The notes: generated from the letters alone by a model not told the origin. DNA of 64,000 bases from Aldehydirespirator sp965261105 (GCA_965261105.1 CBDHCM010000006.1:3410001-3474000); one strand, 5' to 3'. Shown: positions 10,243-19,156, counted from the first letter of the stretch. Program-made: numbers and translations.

Positions 10243-10330
10243 GCAATGCCGATTTCGGCCAACCCACAAGCCTCTGACCTGGGGTTTTGTGACCACGAAA
10301 CTGGCAATTTGGGACTTACTCAACAGTCTC
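10232..10330. mobile_element. 99-bp MITE-like element, copy 1
   Basis: The ends are perfect 12-bp inverted repeats (GAGACTGTTGAG and CTCAACAGTCTC), flanked on both sides by CTAG (10228-10231 and 10331-10334), probably the target duplication. It encodes no protein. An identical copy is at 61889-61987. The short size, terminal inverted repeats and presence in two unrelated genes fit a non-autonomous element moved by a transposase elsewhere in the genome. The parent IS family is not identified. Confidence 0.88.
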
Positions 10331-10735
10331 CTAGACGAGGCGCAAGCCCTAGGCGTCGCCATTGGTCGCCGAACTGTTCGAGAGACCTTCAACGTCAGGA
10401 TCGAAGGCGTCAACCCCGTTATCGCTCATCCCGAGCGCTTTCCCGCTCCGTACCGTGCCGGATTGGTGCACGGGCTACTCTTCAACGAACAGGGAACGCT
10501 GTGCACTTGGCCATGGGCAGTGCAACTCGTGGTCGACCTACTCTTGGTCGACGACCAACTGGAAGTGCTTCTTGGCAATATCGTGCCACTCATCGCGTCG
10601 TCGGACTGGCTCGCTCCACACGGCTCGCCATCTCCGACCTTCAAGAAAGTCGCCAAGACGGCAAGAGCGGCTACAAGTCGCTTGCCAGCCAACGCTCGGG
10701 AGCCGTGGGAGCAAGCTTGGAAGCGCCAGCGGTAG
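10289..10735 (+). pseudogene. 3' part of the interrupted Abi_C-like gene
   Basis: Open frame of 148 residues whose first 15-16 residues (MTTKLAIWDLLNSLL) come from inside the 99-bp element, starting at a GTG at 10289. Host sequence resumes at about 10332 with DEAQALGVAIGRRTVRETFN. In the repaired gene this directly follows VDLASLAL. The domain itself is not recognised. The same element-derived N-terminus is found on the broken mcrB at 61946, so it is not part of either real protein. Reinitiation at the GTG could make a truncated product; no strong ribosome site is seen before it. Confidence 0.55.
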
Positions 10736-10840
10736 GCGAGTAGGTGAGACGCCGGATAGTCCAACGCTCGCTGGCATGGACCCTGAGCCATCGATCATCG
10801 CCTGGTGAGTCCGGCGAACGACTCGAGAGCGTGCACGCCC

Positions 10841-11335
10841 CTAGGACGAGCGGCTGAGGACGAACCGTGCTCGCTCCGACCGGAGCATCTGATACGGGGT
10901 GACGCACTTGACTCCAACGCCAAGGCAGGCGTTCGGAATCTTGATCCTCTTCGATGATGGACTGAAGATCTCGTGAGTGACAACCACGCAGCCCTGTGCG
11001 TGAGCCTGGGCCACGAGGTAGTAGTCAGCGGCTTGCAGGAAGACCGCAACGCCAGCCGGTTCGTACTCGGCGCCACTGGCCCATCGACTCAGTGCGCCAA
11101 GGCTCGGCACCATCGTCTCGTCCGGGGGCAAGAACAGTCCAGGCCGCTGCCTTGCCCACTCAGCAAGTTCATCGTCACCCGAGAGGATCTCATCGCCTAC
11201 CCGTTCGACGCTGAACACCTTCTCCGCATCATTCTGCTCATCGAGCCAGTTCCAGAACGCAGGGCAGAAGTCGAAGCCGTAGTGAAGATTCTTCGCCTGG
11301 ATGAACACATCGGCATCCAAGAGGTACGTGGTCAC
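10841..11335 (-). CDS. PIN-domain toxin, DUF4411 type
   Basis: A 164-aa protein starting with MTTYLLDADVFIQAKN; the early Asp-x-Asp and the later VVVTHE and KIPNAC segments are those of the DUF4411 branch of PIN-like RNases. PIN enzymes cut RNA with metal ions held by acidic residues. It starts with GTG at 11335, overlapping the stop of the upstream ImmA-type gene by four bases (GTGA), so the two are translated together. The pair (Xre/ImmA protein plus DUF4411 PIN) is a known predicted toxin-antitoxin arrangement. Toxin action on a given RNA is not shown by the sequence. Confidence 0.82.
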   Translation of the reverse strand: MTTYLLDADVFIQAKNLHYGFDFCPAFWNWLDEQNDAEKVFSVERVGDEILSGDDELAEWARQRPGLFLPPDETMVPSLGALSRWASGAEYEPAGVAVFLQAADYYLVAQAHAQGCVVVTHEIFSPSSKRIKIPNACLGVGVKCVTPYQMLRSERARFVLSRSS

Positions 11336-12480
11336 ATAACTCCCAGCCGCTCGCCCATGCCGTTGAACGTTGCGAGCTTCTTCAATCCGAGCATCTGGAA
11401 TGCATCGGCATAGAGCGTCTGGCCCTCGAGAGCGCTGACTATGACAGACCGGGCGAACCGCTTGCTGACTCGCACTGGCTGGGTGTTGTAGAAGTCTCCA
11501 CCGTCACTGCCTGCGCCGATCAAGTCCATGACGCGCTCGAACTCGGTGCGGTACGCCCGCCTGTAGGCGTCCCACGGAAGAAATCCAGACTCGTGCACCC
11601 GGCGAAGCACGACGAGCGTGCTCGACTTGAATCGGCGCGCCAAGCGATCGATCTCGTCCGTGAGGTCTGCACGGGCGTTGAAGTCCGATTGGAGCGCCTC
11701 CAACGGCACGAGCACCTCAGCAGCGACTCGGTTGCACCAGCGTTCGACGTCGTCAGTGGCCTGAACGCTCAGATCGGCGTCAGACAGGGCACTCTGCCCG
11801 AGCCAAATGTGGGCCAGTTCGTGCGCCAGCGTGAAGATCTGCGCGGCCTTCGTGTCGGCGCCGTTCACGAAGACGAGCGGTGCCAGAGGGTCGGAAAGCG
11901 CGAACCCCCTGAACTCGGCGGGGTCGAGCTTGCGGTGGGTGTTGCTTCCCACCACGCCGCTGACCATCACAAGCACACCGTTATCCTCAGCCTGATCTCG
12001 CAGGTAACCGAAGGCCTCAGACCAGTTCGATCCTCTTCGCTCAACCGAGAAAGACATCGCGGCTGTCACCGCCGAGGCCGCCTCGTCGACGGGCGTGGCC
12101 GTCGACAGCGAGCCAACATGCGCAACCGGGTCTAGCCCGATGCCGCGGGCGTAGTCGCGATACCAGTCCTGTCGCTGCTGGCACTGGTAGATCGTGTCGA
12201 GGAGGTCGGGGCTCGGACGCCGGACGCCTCTGTCGGCGACCGTGCGGAGGTCGGGAATGGGAACTTGCTCGTCGGGCGGAGAAGGCAGGAAGAAGTAGCC
12301 CACCGGAGTTCGGGTCGCCCTTGCGAACTGTTCGAGTTGCTTCAATGTCGGAGAGTGATCGCCGCTCTCCCACTGCTGGAGCTTGGGAAACTTGTGGGCG
12401 AGTTCGTCCGCGTCGAGGCCCGACCTCTCCGCAGCCCATGCGTAGAGCGACGCCGCAACGTCAACGCGGACAGCCACCAT
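11332..12480 (-). CDS. Xre-type regulator fused to ImmA/IrrE metallopeptidase, likely antitoxin
   Basis: The likely start is the ATG at 12480 (MVAVRVDVAASLYAWAAERS; 382 aa); the longer upstream frame runs through a diverged repeat and is not credible. N-terminal helix-turn-helix with FPKLQQWESGDHSPTLKQLE, about residues 5-65. The ImmA/IrrE domain (COG2856) carries the zinc-peptidase motif HELAHIWLG. Such proteins bind DNA and can cleave or sequester partners. In this setting it probably represses the operon and neutralises the PIN toxin encoded directly downstream. Length is normal and all key residues are present. Confidence 0.86.
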   Translation of the reverse strand: MVAVRVDVAASLYAWAAERSGLDADELAHKFPKLQQWESGDHSPTLKQLEQFARATRTPVGYFFLPSPPDEQVPIPDLRTVADRGVRRPSPDLLDTIYQCQQRQDWYRDYARGIGLDPVAHVGSLSTATPVDEAASAVTAAMSFSVERRGSNWSEAFGYLRDQAEDNGVLVMVSGVVGSNTHRKLDPAEFRGFALSDPLAPLVFVNGADTKAAQIFTLAHELAHIWLGQSALSDADLSVQATDDVERWCNRVAAEVLVPLEALQSDFNARADLTDEIDRLARRFKSSTLVVLRRVHESGFLPWDAYRRAYRTEFERVMDLIGAGSDGGDFYNTQPVRVSKRFARSVIVSALEGQTLYADAFQMLGLKKLATFNGMGERLGVM

Positions 12481-12587
12481 GATCCATTCTGGCCCCAGAT
12501 GCGGACAGATCGGAGCATACCCGTCCCGAGTTGGCCGCCGTGGCGGCGTAGCGGGGTACGGCCCGTCTGACATAGCGGCCGTGCGCG

Positions 12588-12741
12588 GCAACCTGGAGGT
12601 GCCATCCGCCCAGCGGCTCTTGTGTGTGTGTCGGTCGCACCTTCGGCATAGTCGCCCCTCGGCAGATTGACCCCCGGCATCTTCGCACAGTGCTGCGACC
12701 ACGAGAAATGCCACGGCGCCCGAGTGGCGCCGACCTGCACG
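12588..12741. repeat. Diverged direct repeat, copy A (about 150 bp)
   Basis: About 150 bp closely resembling 13441-13590, including shared blocks such as CACAGTGCTGCGA and GCCGACCTGCACG. The two copies lie about 850 bp apart in the same orientation and flank a decayed helix-turn-helix gene. No intact protein is encoded. Confidence 0.65.
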
Positions 12742-12751
12742 TATGCGGCTA

Positions 12752-13030
12752 GCGCCCTTCGGCGGTCGGGTTGGTGGTCCTGGAGCCGACGAGGAGCTCA
12801 ACGGGCTCGGCGTCGGTGAATGTCACGATGAGCTAGAGATCGCCGCCGGTCGCTCGGATGAACGGGCGGAGTGTCGACAGCAGCATGTTGCTACAGCGCT
12901 CCAGCCTGGACACCTCCGACTGGTCCATCTCCAAGAGCCTCGCGATCGTCGCCTGCGTCAACTCTCGTGCCATTTGCACTTGCGAGCGTTGCCTGACGCT
13001 TGTTGATCTCGGTCATGGCCGCTTACATGC
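12752..13030 (-). pseudogene. Relic of an Xre/HigA-type helix-turn-helix antitoxin
   Basis: The minus strand reads LTQATIARLLEMDQSEVSRL, then an SNMLLSTLRPFIRATGGDL stretch, which is the helix-turn-helix and following helix of HigA/Xre antitoxins. A stop (CTA on the plus strand at 12833-12835) then interrupts the frame, after which LIVTFTDAEPVELL continues the family pattern. The expected N-terminus is in another frame. One nonsense and at least one frameshift make this a dead gene. No partner toxin remains. Confidence 0.55.
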
Positions 13031-13440
13031 GCCCTCGCGCCCGGGAGTCGGCCTTCACCTCGTCGTAGAAGGCGTCGGGAGTGATCTTCTGCTGCCACGC
13101 GTCACGAGGCACCTCGTCAAGCGAGGCCTCGTCGGCAGGTAGCTGTGCGGGTTGTGCTGCTTCCATTACTCCATCCACCTCGGGCCCTGGGCGCGCTCCC
13201 TCACCACCGCCGTCGGATATCGGCCAGCGGACCGGGGTCAGGCGGGCCTGCGCCGACGCCAGCGCCGCCAGAAGAAAAAAGCCTCGGGCAGTGCCCCGCG
13301 ATTGACGATGGTGCTCGGGTACGGGCTCAGTTCGTAAGGCCCGTACCGGCTCGGGCTGTCGTCGGACGCGTCGGCCGATTCCATAGGCTCACCCTACCGC
13401 GAACGGTCCAATGAGAACGCGCGTAGCGGCGATGCTGATG

Positions 13441-13590
13441 AGGGCCTTGAGAGTCCATCGGACGGTGGCTCCGTGTGTGTCGATCGCACGTTCGACATTG
13501 TCGCCGCTCAGCAGATTGACCTCCGGCATCCTCGCACAGTGCTGCGACGACGAGAAACGCGATGGCGTGTGAGTGGTGCCGACCTGCACG
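13441..13590. repeat. Diverged direct repeat, copy B
   Basis: Partner of the repeat at 12588-12741. In the minus direction it holds a short open frame starting MPEVNLLSGDNVERAIDTHG, and copy A holds the related MPGVNLPRGDYAEGATDTH, so the unit may derive from the start of a gene that is otherwise lost. Confidence 0.6.
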
Positions 13591-13713
13591 CAACGACTGG
13601 AGAACGAGACAGCCCCGACGTTAGCCGGGGCCGTTGGCCCGAGGCTACTCACCTCGGGGGTGCACGAATGTTATTGCCATCATGGGAGTGCACGTCAAGT
13701 ACCGTCGCCCGCC

Positions 13714-13761
13714 GTGAGTGCCGAGCGCGTGATCGTCTACATCGACGGGATCAAACTCTAG
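13714..13761 (+). pseudogene. Possible 5' relic of a NYN-domain (PIN-like) gene
   Basis: GTG-started 15-codon frame, SAERVIVYIDGIKL then TAG. The VIVYIDGxNL pattern is the opening of NYN-domain RNases; here Asn is Lys and the frame stops at once. It lies 39 bp before hsdR. Assignment rests on one short motif. Confidence 0.3.
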
Positions 13762-13800
13762 GATGGGTGGGACATTGGGGCCGTAGGAGAGGGTGGCGGC

Positions 13801-16800
13801 GTGAGTTCTGTCACCGAGGCGGCGTTCGAGGCGCATATTGCTGGCTGGCTGGTCGAGCACGGCGGGTATCGGCGGGCCAAGATCGGCAATGTCGGGGATG
13901 GGCCTCGGGACTTCGACGCTGAGGCGGGCGTCGACACCGCCGACTTGTTCGAGTTCATCGGCGCGACGCAGGGGAGCGAGTGGGCGCGCCTCGTGGACAC
14001 CGCCTACGGCGGCGATGCAGGCCGGGCGCAGTCCGGGTTCGTGCAGCGGCTCGCTGCGGAACTGGACAAGCGGGGCACGGTGGATGTGCTGCGCCACGGG
14101 GTGGTCGACCGCAACATCACCATCCGGCTGGCGTACTTCCGGCCCGCCCATGGGCTGACCCCGGAGCTGACGACCCTCTACGAGGCCAACGTGCTGTCGG
14201 TGACCAGGCAGCTGCCGTTCGATCCGTCCAGCGGGCGCACTGTCGACCTGGGCTTGTTCGTCAACGGAGTGCCGGTGGCCACCGCCGAACTGAAGAACCC
14301 GCTGACCGGCCAGAGCGTCGAGAACGCGGTCGCCCAGTACCGCAGCGACCGGCCGCCCAACAACCGGACCCTGGGCCGGGTGGGCATGGTGCACTTCGCA
14401 GTCGATCCGTCCTCGGTGATGATGACCACCCGCCTGGCCGGCGCCCGCACCCGGTTCCTGCCCTTCAACCGGGGCCGCAACCTCGGCGCGGGCAACCCCA
14501 CGCATCCCGATGGGCACCGCACCGCCTACCTGTGGGAGCAGGTGTGGAGCCGCGACGCCTGCATGGACATTCTGGGCCGCTTCGTGCATGTGGTGAAGCC
14601 GTCGAAGGGATCGCGGGCCCGCCCTGACGTGATCTTCCCGAGATTCCACCAGTGGGACGCAGTGCGGCGCCTGGAGGCCGACGCCAAACAGCGCGGCCCG
14701 GGCTGCAGCTACCTGGTGCAGCACTCCGCGGGATCGGGCAAGTCCAACTCGATCGCCTGGCTGGCGTACCGGCTGTCGTCGCTGCACTCCGATGACGACG
14801 CCAAGGTGTTCCACAAGGTGGTGGTCATCACCGACCGGGTCGTGCTCGACCGCCAACTCCAAGACACCATCAGCCAGTTCGAACACGCAATCGGGGTGGT
14901 GCAGCGCATCGACGAGGACTCGGCCCAGCTGGCGGAGGCCCTGGCCGGCGAGCAGGCCCGCATCATCGTCACCACGCTTCAGAAGTTCCCCTTCATCTTC
15001 GACAAGATCGAGTCGCTGCCCGAACGCGACTACGCAGTGATCGTCGACGAGGCCCACTCGTCACAAACCGGCGAGGCGGCCAAGGAACTGCGCCGCGCCC
15101 TGGGGTCGGCCGAGCCCGAAGTCGAGGCCGGCGAGGATGTGGAGCCAGCCGAAGTCGATGCGCTGCTGGCGGAGGCGGTGGCCGCCCGGGGCCACCAGCC
15201 CAACCTGTCGTTCTTCGCCTTCACCGCCACCCCCAAGGGCCGCACCCTCGAACTGTTCGGCGAGGTGGGCGACAGCGGCCGCCACGAGCCGTTCCATCTG
15301 TATCCGATGCGCCAGGCCATCGAGGAGGGCTTCATCTGCGACGTGCTGGCCGGCTACGTCACCTACAACCGGTACTACCACCTGGAGAAGGCGATCCTCA
15401 ACGACCCGTCCTACGACACCGCCCAGGCACGCAGCGCGCTGGCCCGCTTCGTGACCCTGCACCCCGACAACCTGGCCCAGAAGGCCGAGATCGTCGTCGA
15501 GCACTTCCGCACCAAGATCGCCCGCCAGATCACCGGCAAGGCCAAGGCGATGGTGGTGTGCTCGTCGCGGCCCCACGCGGTGCGCATGTGGCGAGCGCTG
15601 CAGGCCTACGCCGCCGACCTGGGCTACGACCTGGGCGTGCTGGTGGCGTTCTCGGGGGAGGTGGAGGGGCTGACCGAGTCGCGGGCCAACGGCTTCGGCG
15701 AGTCTCAGACTGCCGCCCAGTTCGACACCGACAAGTGGCAGATCATGGTGGTGGCCGAGAAGTTCCAGACGGGCTTCGACCAGCCCAAGCTGGCTGCCAT
15801 GTACGTCGACAAGACCCTCACCGGGCTCGCCGCGGTGCAGACCCTGTCGAGACTCAACCGCATCCACCCCGACAAGTCCGCCACGTTCGTGATGGACTTC
15901 GTGAACGACGCCGAAGAGATCGGCGACGCGTTCGCGGTGTACCACGGCAAGACCGTCGCTCCGCCCACCGATCCCAACCTGCTGTTCGATACCCGCCGCG
16001 ACCTCGACCGCTTCGACGTGCTCGACACCGGTGAGATCGAGCGGGCCGCAGCCTTGCTGCTCAGCGAGGACGCCCACGCCCAGATCGACGCCGCCCTGCA
16101 GCCCGCCGTCGACCGCTTCAACGGATTGGGAGACGAGGACCAGGACGCCTTCCGCGACGCGCTGGGCCGGTTCGTGCGGGTGTACAGATTCCTGTCGCTG
16201 GTAGTGCCGTTCCGCAACCCCGGACTCGAGCGCGACTACCTGTTCTGCCGGGCGCTGGCCGCACTGATCCGGGACCGCGAGCACGGCCAGAGCATCGACT
16301 TGGGCGCCGAGGTGGAACTGACCCATCTGCGCCACGAGATCATCTTCGAGGGCTCCATCGAGTTGCCTGGCGGCGAGGGCGAGGTCACCACCATCTTCTC
16401 GGGCACGGGCCCCGCCGCCGACCCCGAACACGAGCGGCTGTCGCAGATCATCGCCCGCATCAACGAGCGCTTCGGCACGGACTGGACCGACGAAGACCGC
16501 CTGGTGTTCGAGGCCGCCGCCGGAGACCTGGTGGCCGACGCCGAGATCCAGAACCAGGCCGTCAACAACGACGAGGCCACCTTCCGCGACCACGTGTTCC
16601 CCGAGCGCTACCTCAAGGCCCTGCTGTCACGGCGCGACCGCAACCGCGACCTGATCTTCAGCTACCTCGACAGCGACGAGCTCCAAGCCGGAGTCATGGA
16701 CATCTTCGCGGTAGAGGTCCAAAGGCGCGCCACCGTCGCCCGCCAACGGACCTGCCCCATCGGCGACCTGCTCGGCCCCGACCGCGAGTCGCAATTCTTG

Positions 16801-17349
16801 GAGTACAAGTCCACCCTGCGCTGGGACATCCGCCGGCAGCGCAAGGGCGGCGCTGTTGAGGACGCCGCCATCAAGGCCATCGCAGGATTCGCCAACTCCG
16901 ACTTCGGCGGCACCCTCCTGATAGGCGTGGCCGACAACGGTACGGTCCACGGCCTCGAGGACGACTACGCCACGTTCTCCAAACGAGGCCAGCGAGGCGA
17001 CCAGGACCTCTGGGGCCAGCACCTACAGAACCTCATCCGCTCCCGACTCGGCGACGCCGCCATGTCCCTCGTCACCTGGGAGTTCCACACCATCAACGGC
17101 AACCACCTGGCCCGCATCAGCATCGCCCCCTCCAACCACCCCATCCAGGACCGCGAAGACGGCCGAGACACGTTCTGGCTCCGAACCCCGACCTCCACCA
17201 TCCCCATTACCGACCCCAAGGACAGAGACCAAGTAATCGCCCGCCGCTGGGGCACGACAGCACCGCTATGGGCAGTCGACGTAACGGCGCAACGTGAGGT
17301 GCCGCAAGGGCGAGCGCTCAGAGTCCAAACTCGTCCTTCGCTGACCTGA
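13801..17349 (+). CDS. hsdR: Type I restriction endonuclease subunit with extra C-terminal AlbA_2-like domain
   Basis: HsdR (1182 aa) is the motor and nuclease of the type I complex. The N-terminal PD-(D/E)xK nuclease has Asp149 (VDLGLF) and Glu163-Leu-Lys165 (AELKNP). The helicase core has the P-loop GSGKS at 311-315 and DEAH at 416-419, followed by FFAFTATPKG and the later helicase motifs EKFQTGFDQPKL and QTLSRLNR. Residues about 985-1130 add a second unit, ESQFLEYKSTLRWD ... IAGFANSDFGGTLLIGVADNG, the signature of AlbA_2/Schlafen-type nucleic-acid binding domains. That domain is not a usual HsdR part. The gene is intact with GTG start 13801 after AGGAGA. It is separated by 10 kb from hsdMS on the same strand, so it needs its own promoter. 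Confidence 0.95.
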   Translation: MSSVTEAAFEAHIAGWLVEHGGYRRAKIGNVGDGPRDFDAEAGVDTADLFEFIGATQGSEWARLVDTAYGGDAGRAQSGFVQRLAAELDKRGTVDVLRHGVVDRNITIRLAYFRPAHGLTPELTTLYEANVLSVTRQLPFDPSSGRTVDLGLFVNGVPVATAELKNPLTGQSVENAVAQYRSDRPPNNRTLGRVGMVHFAVDPSSVMMTTRLAGARTRFLPFNRGRNLGAGNPTHPDGHRTAYLWEQVWSRDACMDILGRFVHVVKPSKGSRARPDVIFPRFHQWDAVRRLEADAKQRGPGCSYLVQHSAGSGKSNSIAWLAYRLSSLHSDDDAKVFHKVVVITDRVVLDRQLQDTISQFEHAIGVVQRIDEDSAQLAEALAGEQARIIVTTLQKFPFIFDKIESLPERDYAVIVDEAHSSQTGEAAKELRRALGSAEPEVEAGEDVEPAEVDALLAEAVAARGHQPNLSFFAFTATPKGRTLELFGEVGDSGRHEPFHLYPMRQAIEEGFICDVLAGYVTYNRYYHLEKAILNDPSYDTAQARSALARFVTLHPDNLAQKAEIVVEHFRTKIARQITGKAKAMVVCSSRPHAVRMWRALQAYAADLGYDLGVLVAFSGEVEGLTESRANGFGESQTAAQFDTDKWQIMVVAEKFQTGFDQPKLAAMYVDKTLTGLAAVQTLSRLNRIHPDKSATFVMDFVNDAEEIGDAFAVYHGKTVAPPTDPNLLFDTRRDLDRFDVLDTGEIERAAALLLSEDAHAQIDAALQPAVDRFNGLGDEDQDAFRDALGRFVRVYRFLSLVVPFRNPGLERDYLFCRALAALIRDREHGQSIDLGAEVELTHLRHEIIFEGSIELPGGEGEVTTIFSGTGPAADPEHERLSQIIARINERFGTDWTDEDRLVFEAAAGDLVADAEIQNQAVNNDEATFRDHVFPERYLKALLSRRDRNRDLIFSYLDSDELQAGVMDIFAVEVQRRATVARQRTCPIGDLLGPDRESQFLEYKSTLRWDIRRQRKGGAVEDAAIKAIAGFANSDFGGTLLIGVADNGTVHGLEDDYATFSKRGQRGDQDLWGQHLQNLIRSRLGDAAMSLVTWEFHTINGNHLARISIAPSNHPIQDREDGRDTFWLRTPTSTIPITDPKDRDQVIARRWGTTAPLWAVDVTAQREVPQGRALRVQTRPSLT

Positions 17350-17709
17350 CCGTCTCCTTCACGACAGCCGGATCTATGCCCGCGGGAGGCAGCGATGCCA
17401 ACTCGTCCAACCAGTCGTTGACAGCGCGGGCATCAAGCGCTCGTCGGACGCAGATGCGAATTGCGACCCGGAGACGTTGTGGTATGCGAAGATGCAGTAC
17501 AGCCCGGGCTAGTTCAACGATCTCAGATACGACACCGGCTTCACATGAGGGCAAATCAAAGGCATCATATACTGAGTTGCGAAATTGTGGGTGCGGTGCC
17601 GGCCTTCGCGGACGCGGCGCTCCAGGGCCAGCAGCTCGGTCGCCGCCGCGGCGGCGGTCTCGGCGGCGCGTGCCGCGTCGCGGCGGGCGCGGGCGTCGGA
17701 TTCGACCAC
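17318..17709 (-). pseudogene. Decayed small gene of unknown family downstream of hsdR
   Basis: Minus strand, tail to tail with hsdR. A start-proximal segment (GTG near 17709, MVESDARARRDAARAAETAA then LLALERRVREG) looks like the helical start of a small actinobacterial protein. A second segment in another frame ends NDWLDELASLPPAGIDPAVV before the stop at 17318. The two parts do not share a frame, suggesting a frameshifted relic. It may instead be two chance frames; no family is recognised. Confidence 0.25.
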
Positions 17710-17756
17710 TGTGGCGCGGGTGCCGTCGCTGCACGAACCTCGATAGGCTGCATCCA

Positions 17757-18401
17757 GTGGGAAGCGACCGTGGCTCCACGACTGTCAGCACAACTGCTCC
17801 TGCATCGCGGATCGGAACAGGTTCGTTGCTGGGGGCTGCAGTGGTCGCGTCTGGAGTTGGCCTCATGTTCCTCCACTACTACGGCGGTTCACTAGATGAC
17901 CCCGAGGGCTTCCTGTCGGCGGTCGGGTTCGGATCGCCAACGGTAGGGAGCGGGTTTCTAACCATCATCGGCGCTCGAAGGAGGGTGCGCTCCCTGTTGT
18001 TTGCCACTGCGGTCGCTCTCATTCCCATATCCGCTCTCTCGATAGTCACGCTGCCGCTAATTGCAGCAGCAGTTGCCATAGCCCGCGAGGGTTGGCGTAT
18101 TGAACATCGGTCCACCCGAAGTCAATCTCTAGCCAGCGCAACAGCTAGTGCCGGATTGGTATCAGCATTCATAGCACTCGTGGTGCATCAGGATCCTGTA
18201 AGCTGGACGACCGCGACTTACGGCGGAGGCTCTAGCAGCGATATCGTGACCATTTCTGAGGCGATGATCGCCTTGGGCTTTGTCGGCGTTTCCCTCGCCC
18301 TAGGCATCGGTGTAATCCTACGTGGACGCGATGAACCGAGTCTGCGCGGAAAGGTGGGGAGCGGGGTGGACCGTCACGACCCACCTTACGCTGTCCGCTG
18401 A
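17757..18401 (+). CDS. Hypothetical multi-pass membrane protein
   Basis: From GTG 17757 the frame encodes 214 residues with a short Ser/Thr-rich N-terminus and about five or six hydrophobic segments (for example LLGAAVVASGVGLMFLHYY, LPLIAAAVAIA, AGLVSAFIALVV, ALGFVGVSLALGIGVIL). No family is recognised. GC is lower than in its surroundings, and it ends exactly where a 49-bp tandem repeat starts, so the C-terminus may have been changed. The frame is also open upstream to 17376, but that part overlaps a relic and has no membrane or family signal. Confidence 0.5.
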   Translation: MGSDRGSTTVSTTAPASRIGTGSLLGAAVVASGVGLMFLHYYGGSLDDPEGFLSAVGFGSPTVGSGFLTIIGARRRVRSLLFATAVALIPISALSIVTLPLIAAAVAIAREGWRIEHRSTRSQSLASATASAGLVSAFIALVVHQDPVSWTTATYGGGSSSDIVTISEAMIALGFVGVSLALGIGVILRGRDEPSLRGKVGSGVDRHDPPYAVR

Positions 18402-18760
18402 GGGGGCGCCTGCGGCACGAGCGTGTCGATGTCGATGCGCTGGCCGCTGAGGGGGCGCCTGCGGCACGAGCGTGTCGATGTCGATGCGCTGGCCGCTGAG
18501 GGGGCGCCTGCGGCACGAGCGTGTCGATGTCGATGCGCTGGCCGCTGAGGGGGCGCCTGCGGCAGGGGCGGTGGCCGCGGTGGCCGCTGAGTGGGCGCCT
18601 GCGGCGCGAGCGTGTCGATGCGCTGGCCGCTGAGGGGGCGCCTGCGGCAGGGGCGGTGGCCGCGGTGGCGGCTGAGGGGGCGCCTGCGGCGCGAGCGTGT
18701 CGATGTCGATGCGCTGGCCGCTGAGGGGGCGCCTGCGGCAGGGGCGGTGGCCGCGGTGGC
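18397..18760. repeat. GC-rich 49-bp minisatellite with variant units
   Basis: Units start CTGAGGGGGCGCCTGCGGCA at 18398, 18447, 18496 and 18545 (period 49). Variants of other length follow, carrying GGGGCGGTGGCCGCGGTGG, up to about 18760. The last unit reads in frame into a transposase relic as Ala-rich ALAAEGAPAAGAVAAV, so the array probably grew by slippage from the 5' end of that gene. Confidence 0.8.
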
Positions 18761-18761
18761 G

Positions 18762-19103
18762 GCGCGGTGGCAGCGGCTGGGCCTCAACGGGTGGTTCGCC
18801 GAGGTCGGCGCGAGGCGCGGCGCGGCCGTGTTGGAGCATGCGGTGTTCGCGATGGTTCGGCTCAAAGACCCCGCCAAGATCGGGCGAGCCGCCCAGCGCA
18901 TCCTCGGCTCCGGCGGCGCCGGGCGGATCTTCGACGTCGAGAGCGGACCCGGCCGCTTCATCTACCACTACGACGAGCAAGCCCTCGCCCACGAGGAGCT
19001 CCTCGCCGGCCGCTACGTGCTGACCACCAGCCTCACGCCGACCCAAGCCAGCACCGCCCAGGTCGTGGCCGCGTACCGGCAGCTGGCAAACACCGAAGCC
19101 AGG
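18762..19103 (+). pseudogene. Relic of an IS1634-type (IS4 superfamily) transposase
   Basis: The frame reads ARWQRLGLNGWFAEVGARRG, then after a deletion KIGRAAQRILG and GRYVLTTSLTPTQASTAQVV with AYRQLAN, all conserved in IS1634-type DDE transposases. The N-terminal and central segments are joined with most of the catalytic region missing, and the C-terminus is lost in a CGATGT-rich tail. No inverted repeats are found. A dead element. Confidence 0.65.
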
Positions 19104-19156
19104 CGGTGCGGTCGGCCTCGTCGATGCCGATGTCGATGTCGATCACGGGTACCCGG

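Noticed and set aside
10289..10336. Shared N-terminus MTTKLAIWDLLNSLLD of two proteins as a real domain
   Set aside because: It is encoded by the inserted 99-bp element in both cases, not by the host genes.
12481..12801. N-terminal extension of the ImmA-type gene to 12801
   Set aside because: The extension runs through a diverged non-coding repeat; the normal Xre/ImmA start is the ATG at 12480.
18397..18760. CRISPR-like regular repeat
   Set aside because: 49-bp units are contiguous with no spacers; it is a minisatellite.
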